Positions 25,208 to 35,288 of a DNA stretch of 64,000 bases are shown in pieces. The stretch is from JBCDKH01 sp964388485 (GTDB taxonomy: Bacteria; Planctomycetota; Phycisphaerae; Tepidisphaerales; Tepidisphaeraceae), in NCBI GenBank assembly GCA_964388485.1, contig CAYMAS010000005.1, positions 62,001 through 126,000 of the forward strand. Reading direction: 5' to 3'. How positions within the stretch are numbered: the first letter of the stretch is position 1; each line of letters opens with the position of its first letter. Made by a program: the position numbers and the translations under genes. A model generated the notes under the pieces. The model was not told the DNA's origin and made no database searches. It saw only the letters and a list, made by a program, of their open reading frames with translations.

Positions 25208-28054
25208 TCAGCCGACGACGAGGTTCACCATCCGACCCGGCACGACGATCTCCTTGCGGATCGTCTTGTCGGCGAGATGGTCGGCGACCTCGGCCTTGGC
25301 GTGGGCCAGCACCTCGTCCTGCGGGGCATCGGGCGCGACACTGATCCGGCCGCGGAGCTTGCCGTTGACCTGGACGGGCAGCTCGATTTGGTCGTCGACC
25401 AGCTTGCTCTCGTCCACGTCCGGCCAACCCGCGACGACGATGCTGGTCTCCATGCCGAGGGTCGTCTGCCAGATCTCCTCCGCCAGGTGCGGCGCGAAGG
25501 GGCCGAGGAGCAGGGCGTAGACGCGGACGAAGGTCCGCGGCAGCGTGTCGAACCTCGCGGCCAGGTTGATCAGCTCGATCAGCTCCGCAATGGCCGTGTT
25601 GAACCGCAATGCCTCGACGTGAGCCGCGACGTTCGCGATCGCCTTGTTCATCTTGCGATCCAGCTCGTCCGGCAGCTCGTCGCCGGTCGGCGTGATGCCG
25701 ATCATGGTCCGGTGAACCTTCGACAGGAACCGACTCATGCCGACAATGTCCCGCGTGTTCCACGGCTTCATCGCCTCGAGCGGGCCCATGTACATCTCGT
25801 AAAGCCGGAACGTGTCGGCCCCATACTCGCTCACGACGTCGTCGGGATTGATGACGTTGCCGCGCGACTTGCTCATCTTGTGAGACTTCTCAATTACCAC
25901 AACGTCTGACGCATCTTTCAGCGTCGGTTGCGGCGTCCCTAACTCAACGTCCTCACGCGAAACCTTCACCTCTTTAACGATCTCTAACGGCGTGACTGTC
26001 TGACGACCCTGCTGAACTGCCCCATCATCGTCGATCCAGGTTTGCTTCGCCTGCGTTTTGACTAGCTGGTCGCCAACTCGAGTCACATCGTAGTAGCTCA
26101 CCCACGCATCCTGCTCGTCCTTGAAAGCTGTGTACTCAGCCTCGCCCAGGATCATGCCCTGGTTGACGAGCCGCTGGAACGGCTCACTCGTCGAGAGGTG
26201 GCCGAGGTCGAAGAGCACCTTGTGCCAGAAGCGCGCGTAGAGCAGGTGGAGCACCGCGTGCTCGACGCCGCCGACGTAGAGCTCGACGGGCATCCAGTAA
26301 GCCTCCTTGGCCGGATCGACGAAGCGGTCCTTGTTGTGCGGATCGAGGTAGCGCAGGTAGTACCAGCACGACCCGGCCCACTGGGGCATCGTGTTCGTCT
26401 CGCGGCGGAACGTCTGGCCGTCGCGCTCGACCGTTAGCCAGTCCGTCGCCTTTGCCAGCGGGCCCTCGGGGCTGCCGGTGGGCTTGAAGTCTTCGAGCTC
26501 CGGCAGCGTGACGGGCAGCTCGCTTTCGTCGACCGCGTGGTGGTTGCCGTCGGCGTCGATGAGGATCGGGAAGGGCTCGCCCCAGTACCGCTGCCGGCTG
26601 AAGAGCCAGTCGCGCAGCTTGTAGTTCGTGCGAGGCCGGCCGACGCCTTTGTCGCGGAGGTAGTCGATCATCGCTGCCTTCGCCTCGGCCATCGGCTTGC
26701 CGTCGAGGAACTCGCTGTTGACGGCCTTGCCGTCGCCCGTGAACGGCAACTCACCGCCGTCGACCACGCGGGTGATCGGCAGGTCAAACTTTGTGGCGAA
26801 CGAGAAGTCACGCTCATCGTGCGCCGGCACGGCCATGATCGCGCCGGTGCCGTAGCCGGTCAGGACGTAGTCGGCGACCCAGACGGGAATCGGCTCGTCG
26901 TTGACGGGGTTGAGCGCGTAGCCCCCGGTGAAAACGCCTGTCTTCTCCTTCGCGTCGGCCTGGCGGTCGCGTTCGCTCCTGCCCGCGGCCTGTGCGACGT
27001 AGGCGTCGACCGCCGCCTTCTGATCGGTCGTCGTGATGCGGCTGACGAGATCGTGCTCCGGCGCGAGCACCATGTACGTCGCGCCGAAGAGCGTGTCGGG
27101 CCGGGTGGTGTAGACCTCGATCGAGTCGTCGTGGTCGCGCAGGTCGAACTCGACGGTGGCGCCGACGCTCTTGCCGATCCAGTTTCGCTGCATGTCCTTG
27201 AGCGAGTCGGACCAGTCGAGCGTGTCGAGGTCCTCGAGCAGTCGGTCGGCGTAGGCGGTGATCCGGAGCATCCACTGCCGCAGCGGCCGCTTCTCGACCG
27301 GGTGCCCGCCCACTTCGCTCTTGCCGTCGACGACTTCCTCGTTGGCGAGTGTCGTGCCCAGGGCAGGGCACCAGTTCACCGGCACCTCGTCCACGAACGC
27401 CAGCCGCTGGTTGTCGATGACCAGGCGTTGCTCCTCCTTGTCGAGCGTCTTGAAGTTGCGGAACATGTGAGCCTCGCCGGCGACGGCTTCGAGCCCTTCC
27501 TGCACCGGATTGAGCACGATGCTCATATCCGGCGCGACGACGTAGTTGGCGTTGAAGAGCTCGTTCTCCAGATGCTCGATCGGCATCGCCTTCTGCTCGA
27601 TCGGGTCGAAGTAGCTGTTGTAGATCTGCAGGAAGATCCACTGGGTCCACCGGTAGTAGTCCGGGTCGGTCGTGTTGACCTCGCGGTCCCAGTCGTAGCC
27701 CAGGCCGAGCATCTCGATCTGCCGGCGGAAGGTGGCGACATTCTTGGCGGTGGTTTCCGCGGGGTGGACGTTGTTCTTGATCGCGTACTGCTCGGCCGGC
27801 AAGCCGAAGGCGTCCCAGCCCATGGGGTGGAGCACGTTGAAGCCGCGCATCCTTTTGTAGCGGCTGACGATGTCGGTGGCGGTGTAGCCCTCGGGGTGGC
27901 CCACGTGCAGGCCCGCGCCGCTGGGGTACGGAAACATGTCGAGCACGTAGAAGGGCGGCTTGGAGGTATTGGCCGGGTCGGCGGCGGCGTAGACCTTGCC
28001 GTCACGCCACGCCTGCTGGTGTTTGCTCTCGATTGCTGCGAAGGGGTAGGCCAT
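25208..28054 (-). CDS. leuS: Leucyl-tRNA synthetase
   Basis: Class Ia synthetase charging tRNA-Leu; a tRNA-Leu gene is 1.3 kb away. From ATG 28054 it is 948 residues, within the long bacterial range. The HIGH motif is HVGHPEGYTATD (about 45-56). MGWDAFGLPAEQYA is conserved in LeuRS. The editing domain (CP1) occupies roughly 230-440. The leucine-specific CWYYLRYLDPHN follows, and the KMSKS loop is KMSKSRGN (about 725). The anticodon-binding and C-terminal domains end RMVNLVVG. The open frame continues 19 codons farther upstream, but the family N-terminus fits MAYPFAAIESKHQ. Confidence 0.97.
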   Translation of the reverse strand: MAYPFAAIESKHQQAWRDGKVYAAADPANTSKPPFYVLDMFPYPSGAGLHVGHPEGYTATDIVSRYKRMRGFNVLHPMGWDAFGLPAEQYAIKNNVHPAETTAKNVATFRRQIEMLGLGYDWDREVNTTDPDYYRWTQWIFLQIYNSYFDPIEQKAMPIEHLENELFNANYVVAPDMSIVLNPVQEGLEAVAGEAHMFRNFKTLDKEEQRLVIDNQRLAFVDEVPVNWCPALGTTLANEEVVDGKSEVGGHPVEKRPLRQWMLRITAYADRLLEDLDTLDWSDSLKDMQRNWIGKSVGATVEFDLRDHDDSIEVYTTRPDTLFGATYMVLAPEHDLVSRITTTDQKAAVDAYVAQAAGRSERDRQADAKEKTGVFTGGYALNPVNDEPIPVWVADYVLTGYGTGAIMAVPAHDERDFSFATKFDLPITRVVDGGELPFTGDGKAVNSEFLDGKPMAEAKAAMIDYLRDKGVGRPRTNYKLRDWLFSRQRYWGEPFPILIDADGNHHAVDESELPVTLPELEDFKPTGSPEGPLAKATDWLTVERDGQTFRRETNTMPQWAGSCWYYLRYLDPHNKDRFVDPAKEAYWMPVELYVGGVEHAVLHLLYARFWHKVLFDLGHLSTSEPFQRLVNQGMILGEAEYTAFKDEQDAWVSYYDVTRVGDQLVKTQAKQTWIDDDGAVQQGRQTVTPLEIVKEVKVSREDVELGTPQPTLKDASDVVVIEKSHKMSKSRGNVINPDDVVSEYGADTFRLYEMYMGPLEAMKPWNTRDIVGMSRFLSKVHRTMIGITPTGDELPDELDRKMNKAIANVAAHVEALRFNTAIAELIELINLAARFDTLPRTFVRVYALLLGPFAPHLAEEIWQTTLGMETSIVVAGWPDVDESKLVDDQIELPVQVNGKLRGRISVAPDAPQDEVLAHAKAEVADHLADKTIRKEIVVPGRMVNLVVG

Positions 28055-28116
28055 GTCGTCGGCAGCGTAGTGACGCCGCCTCAAGTAGCGGCGCATTGGC
28101 GTCCGATACACGTCTC

Positions 28117-28509
28117 ATGCTCTGCATCGCCCCCGACACGACCGCCGCGACGTTTCCGCGGCTCAGCGTGGGAATCGAAGCCTTTGACGACGGCTTCGGC
28201 CGCGAGCGGCGGCGGCGAGTGCGACGCGTGGAACACCGGGCCATCAAGCTTTTCGATGAAACCACCGGCAGCTATGTCGTCGGCCGGACCCGCGACACGA
28301 GCGACACGGGCCTGCAGATCGAACTGCCCGACCGCGTTCCGGCCAAACGGGGCGGAACCGCGTTCATCCACGTCGCCGACGGTCGCGGCATGGTGCGGCG
28401 GACGGCGATGATGCCGGTCCGCTACGCCTGGGTCCGCCGCGAAGGCAAGCGATTGTTCTGCGGCGTCGAGATGCTCGCTGCGACCACCCCGATGCAACGG
28501 GCAGCGTAA
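28117..28509 (+). CDS. PilZ-domain-like protein
   Basis: A 130-residue protein. An arginine cluster, RERRRRVRRVEHR (about 29-41), is followed by a beta-rich domain containing TRDTSDTGLQI. This fits the PilZ pattern of an Arg-rich N-terminal strap plus a [D/N]xSxxG loop, which together bind cyclic di-GMP. GMVRRTAMMPVRYAW and FCGVEML complete the barrel. PilZ proteins usually transmit c-di-GMP levels to motility, adhesion or exopolysaccharide. It is divergent from leuS (62 nt) and followed after 42 nt by a SpoIIE-type phosphatase, suggesting a signalling pair. Confidence 0.75.
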   Translation: MLCIAPDTTAATFPRLSVGIEAFDDGFGRERRRRVRRVEHRAIKLFDETTGSYVVGRTRDTSDTGLQIELPDRVPAKRGGTAFIHVADGRGMVRRTAMMPVRYAWVRREGKRLFCGVEMLAATTPMQRAA

Positions 28510-28551
28510 CAAAAGGTGACGCTCAGCTGATTCCGCCTTGCGTCCTGGGGG

Positions 28552-30465
28552 ATGCGGGACGTTATGCTGCGCTGCTGCGGCAACTGGCCGCTTCTTGTCG
28601 TGGATCGAGCCGTTCGCCGCTACATCTATCGCATCCTCGCGGTGCACCTGGCCTTCCTGCTGCTGGCAGTGGTTGTGGTCACGTACGCGGGCCGAAACCT
28701 CTACGTCGCGGCCAAGGCACAAGGGCAGGCCGAAGCGGTCAACCAGGCCCGGCCTCCGGCGAATCAGGCGGCCGATGCCATTCGGCGTCGCATGAGCGGC
28801 CTGCTAGACACGCTCAGCATCGCGTCGCTCGATCAGGACGAGGCGACACTTCGCCAAGACGTCTGGCCCAAAATTCGCACCGCCGCCAGTGACCTGATCG
28901 TCCTCGACCGCACCGGCCGACGCGTTCTGACCCAGATCGGTGGCGAGGAGACGGAATCGGGCGGCTACGCCAGCAATCTGCCGGACCTGGAGACGTCGCG
29001 TGACGCGGACGTGGAGCGTGTTTTGGCGGAAGTGGTCCAGGCAGTCCGCGAGGCCGAGGACGGCGAGGTTCTGGCGGGGCCGATGCGGATCGCATCCGAT
29101 GCCGAGCCGTTGATGTTCATGGCGGTCGAGGCGGACGGCCGCATCGGCATCGCAGTCTCGCCGTTGAGCTACTTCGACGAGGCGTTTCTGAATCTCAGCC
29201 GCGAGCCGGGACGTTTGGCGTTGGCGTTGGCGTCGGCACGGGTGGGCGTGTACGTGCCGGGAGGATCTCAGCAACGCGAGGTGCCGCCGCGGCTGGCGGA
29301 GCACGTGCGGGCGCGGTTGCTGGGCCAGAGTCGGCCGTCGCAGTTGATCGAGGGGCAGGCGACGTTCGACGGACGGACGTTCGACGGCATGCTGCCGATC
29401 GTCGTGCCGGTGCGTGGCATCGCCTCGCCGACATCGTCCCAGGAGCTGGTCCCGAGTCGGCAGAACTCTGAGCTGGCGGTCATCGGCGTGCTCAACGGGG
29501 CCAGCGTTATCGGACCGATCGCCGAGGTCACGAGAACGGCCGTGCTTTGGGCGGCGGCGGTCATCGCGATCATGACCGCGATCCTCGTCAGCAGCAGCGT
29601 CCAGCTCATTCGCGGCCGCAGTCGGCTCGAACGAATGCGGGCCGAGGTCGTCGAAAGCGAACTCAAAGCCGCCCGGCAGATCCAACTCAATTGGCTTCCG
29701 GACGACGGCGTTCGGCACGTGGCGGATCGCGAAGTCGACGTCGCCGCCGATAACCTGCCGGCGAGTCACATCTCAGGGGACTTTTACAATTACTTCGAGC
29801 TGCCCGGCGTCGACGGTCGCGGCACCCGCCTGGCCCTCGTCATCGGCGACGTCACGGGTCACGGCATGGCGGCGGCGTTCCTCATGAGCACGGCCCAGCT
29901 CCTCGCCGAAGCCGCGTTGCGTCGTGATCCCGATCCCGGCACCGCCTTGACGCGCGTCAACGCGCAGCTTGCGCGTCAGGCTCACGGCGGCCAGTTCGTG
30001 ACGCTGCTACTGGCGGTTCTCGATGCCGACGAGAACGAACTATGCCTCGCCTCCGCCGGCCACGCCGGGCCGCTGCTGCACCGTGACGGTCGATGGCAGG
30101 AGGCCCAAGTCGACGGCGACCTCGTCGCCGGGGTGATGGAGCAGGTCGAGTACGAGACCACCCGCGTCTCGCTCGACGACGTCGGCGCGATGCTCTTCTA
30201 CACGGATGGTGCCGTCGAGGCACAGAACCTGGCGGGGGATCGCTTCAACTTAGCGCTCTTCTGCGAGCGACTCAACGAAGAGCTGCCGACCGGGCCGCCG
30301 GACGCTCAGACGATCATCCGTCGCGGCCTGAGCATTGTCCGCGACTTCACCGGCGGGGCCGAGTTCGACGACGACGTCACGCTCCTGGGCGTCTACCTCG
30401 AACCCGTCGACGGAGCCCGCGTCCTGCCAGACGATGCCGAAGTCGCGACACCGTCCTACGGCTGA
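28552..30465 (+). CDS. Membrane-anchored SpoIIE/RsbU-type serine phosphatase
   Basis: A 637-residue signalling protein. An N-terminal membrane helix (RILAVHLAFLLLAVVVVTYA, about 23-42) is followed by a large extracytoplasmic sensor region (about 45-320), a second membrane helix (AVLWAAAVIAIMTAILVSSS, about 330-350), and a linker helix. The C-terminal PP2C-like phosphatase domain has SHISGDFYNYF, VIGDVTGHGMAAAFLMS, LASAGHAGPLL, FYTDGAVEAQN and FDDDVTLLGV, including the metal-binding Asp residues. Such enzymes dephosphorylate anti-anti-sigma factors in partner-switching systems, but no sigma, anti-sigma or antagonist gene is nearby. The end overlaps the convergent rmlD by 10 nt. ATG 28564 is an alternative start. 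Confidence 0.92.
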   Translation: MRDVMLRCCGNWPLLVVDRAVRRYIYRILAVHLAFLLLAVVVVTYAGRNLYVAAKAQGQAEAVNQARPPANQAADAIRRRMSGLLDTLSIASLDQDEATLRQDVWPKIRTAASDLIVLDRTGRRVLTQIGGEETESGGYASNLPDLETSRDADVERVLAEVVQAVREAEDGEVLAGPMRIASDAEPLMFMAVEADGRIGIAVSPLSYFDEAFLNLSREPGRLALALASARVGVYVPGGSQQREVPPRLAEHVRARLLGQSRPSQLIEGQATFDGRTFDGMLPIVVPVRGIASPTSSQELVPSRQNSELAVIGVLNGASVIGPIAEVTRTAVLWAAAVIAIMTAILVSSSVQLIRGRSRLERMRAEVVESELKAARQIQLNWLPDDGVRHVADREVDVAADNLPASHISGDFYNYFELPGVDGRGTRLALVIGDVTGHGMAAAFLMSTAQLLAEAALRRDPDPGTALTRVNAQLARQAHGGQFVTLLLAVLDADENELCLASAGHAGPLLHRDGRWQEAQVDGDLVAGVMEQVEYETTRVSLDDVGAMLFYTDGAVEAQNLAGDRFNLALFCERLNEELPTGPPDAQTIIRRGLSIVRDFTGGAEFDDDVTLLGVYLEPVDGARVLPDDAEVATPSYG

Positions 30466-31349
30466 CCGGCGACGAGATCGCGATAGTCCCGTAGCGCCGC
30501 CTTCCAGTCGCGCATCGATCGGCCGAGCTGGTGTTCGAGCTTGTCGAGCTTCAAAACGCTCATCGCCGGCCGGCGGGCACTGCCGGGCTTCATCGCCGCC
30601 CAGTCGGCCCCGGTGACGGGTTCCAGCGAAGTCGGCTCGACGCCGAACGCCTTCATGATCTCCTGGGTGAACTCGAACCACGTCGTCCGCCCGCCGCCGG
30701 TGACGTGGAAGATGCCGTTCGCCTTGGCCTCGACGAGATCGAGCAGTGCCTCAGCCAGGTCGATCGTCAACGTAGGGCTGCCGTGTTGATCGCCCACGAC
30801 CTTCAGCGGCTTACCCGCTTTGGCGGCGTCGAGCATGATCTTCGGAAACGGCCGACCTGCCCAGGGCCCGTACAGCCACGCCGTCCGCAAGATCAGCCAA
30901 TCCTCCACACCACTCGCACGCAACGCTCGCTCACCAGCGAGCTTGCTTTGGCCATAGGCACTGACGGGGCCGGGCTCGTCCTCTTCGTCGTACGGCTCGT
31001 CGCTCTCGCCGCTGAAGACGAAGTCGGTGCTGATGTGGACGAGCTTGGCCCCGTGCACCTTGCAAGCCGCCGCGAGACGGCCGACAGCTTCACCGTTGAG
31101 CGCGTTGGCGACGCCGGGCTCTTCCTCGGCTTTGTCGACCGCGGTGTAGGCGGCGCAGTTAATGACAAGCTTCGGCTGATGCTCCTCGAACGCCTTTTGC
31201 ACGCTGGCATCGTCGAGAATGTCGCACTCGCCCCGGTCTACGCCGACAAAGCCGATCCCGCGTCGGACGAGCGACCGCTTCATCGCTGCCGCGAGCATGC
31301 CTTGGTCGCCGACGAGAAGGCACGAGGCGTCGGAAGTCGAAGTGGCCAC
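30456..31349 (-). CDS. rmlD: dTDP-4-dehydrorhamnose reductase-like protein
   Basis: A 297-residue SDR enzyme reducing a dTDP-4-keto-sugar, the last step to dTDP-rhamnose. It has LLVGDQGMLAAAM (Rossmann, with GDQGML in place of the usual GxxGQL), NCAAYTAVDKAEEEP (diagnostic of RmlD), STDFVFSG, SAYGQSKLAGE (YxxxK), ILRTAWLYGP and ISGxGxxTWFEF-like TGGGRTTWFEF. The start GTG 31349 is 7 nt after the stop of the TPR gene, so the two are coupled. Other rml genes are not in the window. A related 4-keto-sugar reductase is possible. Confidence 0.9.
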   Translation of the reverse strand: MATSTSDASCLLVGDQGMLAAAMKRSLVRRGIGFVGVDRGECDILDDASVQKAFEEHQPKLVINCAAYTAVDKAEEEPGVANALNGEAVGRLAAACKVHGAKLVHISTDFVFSGESDEPYDEEDEPGPVSAYGQSKLAGERALRASGVEDWLILRTAWLYGPWAGRPFPKIMLDAAKAGKPLKVVGDQHGSPTLTIDLAEALLDLVEAKANGIFHVTGGGRTTWFEFTQEIMKAFGVEPTSLEPVTGADWAAMKPGSARRPAMSVLKLDKLEHQLGRSMRDWKAALRDYRDLVAGQP

Positions 31350-31356
31350 GTCCTCA

Positions 31357-34300
31357 TCATCGGTCCGACGGGCCCAAGACTGCAAGTAACCGCTCGTACT
31401 CGCTCGCCAAGTACGGCGGCAGCGGCTCGGATCGCGTCTCCACCAACGGCCGGGCCCGTTCCAAGAGTTGGCGGGCCTCCTCGTAATCCGCCGCCGCCCG
31501 CACCGACCGACCGCTCGTCGGCCGCGTCGTCGGCTTGTTGTCGTCGAGCGTCTCGAACGTCGGCAGCGTCTCGAAGGTCGGTAGCGTCTCGATCGATTGA
31601 TCCAACAACAAGGCCGCCAAACCCAGAAGCGCGTCGAGCTGCTCGAAGTCAAGCCGCAGGGCATCCCGCATCGCCGCCTCCGCCAGATCCGTCGCGTCGC
31701 CCGCGGCCTGATACGCCCGGGCCAACGTCGCGTGATAATCAGCTTCGCCCGGTGCTTCCCGCGTCGCCAGCTCCGCCCACGACACCGCCTCCGTCGCGGC
31801 AGCACGCGGCACCGCCAGCCATCCCGCCGACTCACCGTCGGCGGCGCCGCGGGTCGTCATCGGCCGCGTCTCGAGATCGTTGCCACCACGATCGCCCGGC
31901 TGCCGATCCGGCCGGAGCAGGAGCCGAGCCAACGCATTCGCTGCCGAGGCGTTCTGCAAATCGATCGTCAAGACACGCCGCCACGCCCGCTCGGCATCGG
32001 CCCAGTTTCCCCGAAACGTCGCTACATCCGCCAAAGATCGCCAGACCGTCAGAGCTTGCTCCGTGTCGGGCGAAACGTCCGCCAGTCGCCGCAGCCGTGC
32101 GCTGCTGACACGCAGCGACGCCGGATCATCAAAGCGTCGTCCGAGTCGTGCGTAGGCAATCGCCACGGCCGTCTGCTCAACACGACGATCAGCCGACGGC
32201 GGCAGGGCGTCGATGTGGAGGTCGATGAGCTGGAGCCACTTCTGAGCCGTCACCCGGTCCGGCACAAGGTCCGCCGCCAGCCGCGTCAGGTGCAGCCGCC
32301 AACCGTGCCCGCCGGCGTCGTCACGTTGCAGATCGAGCCGCACCAGGTCCAAGGCCTCGTCCGCCCGACCGACAGCTGCCAGCGACTCGACCGCGAGAAA
32401 CAGCAGATGCCCGTGCGAGCCCCGATTGGCTCTGGCCGCCGGCAGCCGAGGCTCCAGCAACGCAAGTGACGCCTCGTGCTGTCCGCGAAGCACCAACGCA
32501 TCCGCCACCGCCACATCCGCAGACATCGCCGTCGGCTCGTCTCCCAATAGCAAGTTCCGCCACCGCGTCGCATAACGGGCGGCGCGGGCAGGATTCGCCA
32601 GTTTGCGAGCCGCCCCATAGGCCAGCCGCTGCAGATCGGGCGACAACGCATTCCGCTCCGCCGCCCGCAAGAGGATCCGATCCGCGTCTTCTGGTCGGCC
32701 GATTCGCGTGAACGTGCTGCTGACGAACTGCTGCAACGCGATCGACTCGGGCATGGCCGCTGCCGAGGATTCGAGCACGCCCAGATCGCTCGCGTCCGGT
32801 TCCGTGGCCGTGGCTGCGGCAATGAGATCGTCGGGCCGGACGAGCAGGCTGACGTCTTGATCGAGCCGGCGCAACAGGCGAGCCGTCTTGAGCACGGTCT
32901 GCCGAACATCGTCCTGCCAGCCGGCTTCGGCAATCGCTCGAAGCTGCGGAGCGTCCGCCTCGACGGCCAGCCGCTCGGCCTCCTCGAACTCCTTCCTCGC
33001 TAGGAAAAACCGGGTCGCCGCTCGCCGGGTCGCTGCGTCATCCGGTGCATCGGCGACGGCGGCACGGAAGAGCTCGGCGGCGACGTCGGGTTGCCGGGTT
33101 CTGGCTGCAAAGGTGCCGCGGAGCACGAGGCGATCCGCCCGCCGGTCGCGGGTTTCGACCGCCCGCTGCAGCAGCCGCTGGGCTCGTTCGGGTTCGTCCT
33201 CGTCGTAGGCGAAGATCGCCGCCTCCAGCAACGCCGCCGGATCGGTCGCCGATGCCGCCAGATCGTCCCGAAGGGCCTGCGCTTCCTCGACTCGGTTGCT
33301 CGCGTCGAGCATGCCGATGAGCACGATCGTTCCGCGGTCGTACAATTGGCCGAGTCGTCGCTGTTCCAGAAGCAGCCTCGACGCCGTCTGCAGATTGCCT
33401 GCGTCGGCGAACTGAAGCGCCAAGGCGAGCCGATTCTGCGGATCGTCCGCCGACTCAGGCCCACGGTCCGCCGCCCGCGTCAGGACGACGTTCGCCATGG
33501 CCGAATCGCCGAGCCGACCGAGCAGCTCCAGCAGCCGCAGGAGCGTGCCATCGGTGGCCGTGGGCTCCAGAGCGAGGACTGTCAGGTGATCCGCCGCCAC
33601 CTCGAACTCGCGAAGGAAGATCAACGCATCGGCCACCGAGAGCCGCGCCTCGCTCGCGACGTCATCGAACTCATCAATCGGCTGGCGGGCGATGGCTCGA
33701 AGCCGCCGCGCCGCCTCGATGGCCGCGTCCCACGCCCGCGCCGATGTCGGCCCCGCTATCGCCGCCGACTCTAAAAGCAGCCGCGCCTCTTCGAGCTTCC
33801 AACGCCGCAACATCGACGCCGCCGGCTCGCTCAGTTTCCGCAGCCGGGTGACCGCCCGCTCGCGATCGAGCACGTCCTGCGACGTCTGACTACGAGCCAA
33901 GGCTGCGAACGGCTCGGGCAATGTCGCGGTCTGTCGCTGCGGGAAAGCGAGGAGCTGGGAGATTCGCAACTCGATCTGGCGAAGTCGCGAAGCGTCGACA
34001 TTGTCGTGCTGCGTCACGAGCTGGTCGAAGGCGAGCTCCGCCGCCTCGATTCGGGCCTCGTCCAGCTCCAGCGTCGCCAGTTGCAGGAGCGGCTCGGGCC
34101 AGAAGGGCGTTTCAGAAGCCGCCAGCCGCAGGTGGTGCCGGGCCAAGGCCGGTTCCCGAAGGCTGGCCGCCGCCAAAGCGAGTCTGACGCGTGCCAACGG
34201 CACCTGCGGCGTCTTCAGCTCGACGCCTGTTCGCAGGTTCGACGCATGACGTCGGCGGACGATCCCGATGGTTTGGGTGGATTCGTTGATCGTCTCCGCG

Positions 34301-35238
34301 GCCGCTTGGAGCGTCGGCGGCTCGATGTCGGCGTGGTCGAGGATCGCCCGGCGAATCGCCAGGTAATCAGCAACAGCGGGTCGACGAGCGGTGCGTTCGG
34401 CAAGCCGCGTGGCCTGTCGGTTGAAGCCGCTGGCGTCGAGGACGCGGATGAGGTCGAGAATCTCGGTCGCCTCGATCTCGTTGCGGCCTAGCACGTCCCA
34501 GTCGTCACTCGCCTCGGCAGTCGCGGCGGCGACGGCTTGTTCGAGGAAGGCCGCCGCCTGCTCGGGCTTGTCGGCAAGTCGGTGAGCGATCGCCAGCAGA
34601 ATCAGCCGGCGAATGGCGGGCCGGTCGTCGCCCAAGTCGCTCGCCAAATCAACGACCTCAGCGGCGTCTCGCTCGTGCGCCAGTTCCAGCAGCCGAAGGT
34701 CGTCGACGAGGTCGTCGGAGTCGGCGAACAAGCGGGCTGCGACGCGGGTTGCTTCCGTCAGTCGGCCGGTGGCGGCGAGGGCGTCACGATGGTGCCGCCG
34801 TACGATTGGCGTCCGCTGGTCCGTCGGCAGCGCGTTGACGACCTCTAGAACGTCCTCTGGTCGATCCAACGCGGCCAGTAGATGCAGCCGTCGTTCGACG
34901 ACCGGCGGCGTCGGTTCAAGGCCGGCCAGTGCTTCGAGGGCCTTCACTTCCGCAACCTGCGGCGGCAGCGTGACGAGGAGCGATTCGGCATACAGCAGGG
35001 CGATGTCGACGGCATCGACGCCGTAGGTCGGCCGTTGGACGAGCGGCTGGAGCAGGGTCCGCGTCGCGTTCCACTGACCGGCTTCGGCTTCCCGCTTCGC
35101 CTCGGCCAGGACGGCAGTCCGGTCGATCACGCTCTGGGCTATCGCCCGGTTACGGACGAGAAAGATCGCCAGCACCACCGGCATGGCGATGGTGAGCAAC
35201 CCGACGAGGCGGAAGATGGTGCGACGTCGCCGAGTCAC
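31357..35238 (-). CDS. Giant membrane-anchored TPR-repeat protein
   Basis: A 1293-residue protein. An N-terminal basic cluster and membrane helix (RLVGLLTIAMPVVLAIFLV, about 10-28) precede about 1200 residues of helical repeats typical of tetratricopeptide arrays (for example AERAWRRVLTIDLQNASAANALARLLL and similar Ala/Leu/Arg-rich helix pairs). The topology suggests a large scaffold facing the periplasm. Near the C-terminus a six-residue tandem repeat, ETLPTF, occurs twice and then continues ETLDDN (31547-31598), a recent small expansion. The function is unknown. In transcription order it lies between an HTH-REC regulator and rmlD. The start is GTG 35238; the stop is 7 nt before rmlD. Confidence 0.85.
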   Translation of the reverse strand: MTRRRRTIFRLVGLLTIAMPVVLAIFLVRNRAIAQSVIDRTAVLAEAKREAEAGQWNATRTLLQPLVQRPTYGVDAVDIALLYAESLLVTLPPQVAEVKALEALAGLEPTPPVVERRLHLLAALDRPEDVLEVVNALPTDQRTPIVRRHHRDALAATGRLTEATRVAARLFADSDDLVDDLRLLELAHERDAAEVVDLASDLGDDRPAIRRLILLAIAHRLADKPEQAAAFLEQAVAAATAEASDDWDVLGRNEIEATEILDLIRVLDASGFNRQATRLAERTARRPAVADYLAIRRAILDHADIEPPTLQAAAETINESTQTIGIVRRRHASNLRTGVELKTPQVPLARVRLALAAASLREPALARHHLRLAASETPFWPEPLLQLATLELDEARIEAAELAFDQLVTQHDNVDASRLRQIELRISQLLAFPQRQTATLPEPFAALARSQTSQDVLDRERAVTRLRKLSEPAASMLRRWKLEEARLLLESAAIAGPTSARAWDAAIEAARRLRAIARQPIDEFDDVASEARLSVADALIFLREFEVAADHLTVLALEPTATDGTLLRLLELLGRLGDSAMANVVLTRAADRGPESADDPQNRLALALQFADAGNLQTASRLLLEQRRLGQLYDRGTIVLIGMLDASNRVEEAQALRDDLAASATDPAALLEAAIFAYDEDEPERAQRLLQRAVETRDRRADRLVLRGTFAARTRQPDVAAELFRAAVADAPDDAATRRAATRFFLARKEFEEAERLAVEADAPQLRAIAEAGWQDDVRQTVLKTARLLRRLDQDVSLLVRPDDLIAAATATEPDASDLGVLESSAAAMPESIALQQFVSSTFTRIGRPEDADRILLRAAERNALSPDLQRLAYGAARKLANPARAARYATRWRNLLLGDEPTAMSADVAVADALVLRGQHEASLALLEPRLPAARANRGSHGHLLFLAVESLAAVGRADEALDLVRLDLQRDDAGGHGWRLHLTRLAADLVPDRVTAQKWLQLIDLHIDALPPSADRRVEQTAVAIAYARLGRRFDDPASLRVSSARLRRLADVSPDTEQALTVWRSLADVATFRGNWADAERAWRRVLTIDLQNASAANALARLLLRPDRQPGDRGGNDLETRPMTTRGAADGESAGWLAVPRAAATEAVSWAELATREAPGEADYHATLARAYQAAGDATDLAEAAMRDALRLDFEQLDALLGLAALLLDQSIETLPTFETLPTFETLDDNKPTTRPTSGRSVRAAADYEEARQLLERARPLVETRSEPLPPYLASEYERLLAVLGPSDR

Positions 35239-35288
35239 GTGATCGAGCGTAGACCAGCGTGGATCGGGCTAACCCTAGAGACTGACCA

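Noticed and set aside
26537..28411. A 624-codon frame antisense to leuS
   Set aside because: Mirror of the leuS codons (Val/Asp/Arg/His-rich) with no start signal; leuS is certain on the other strand.
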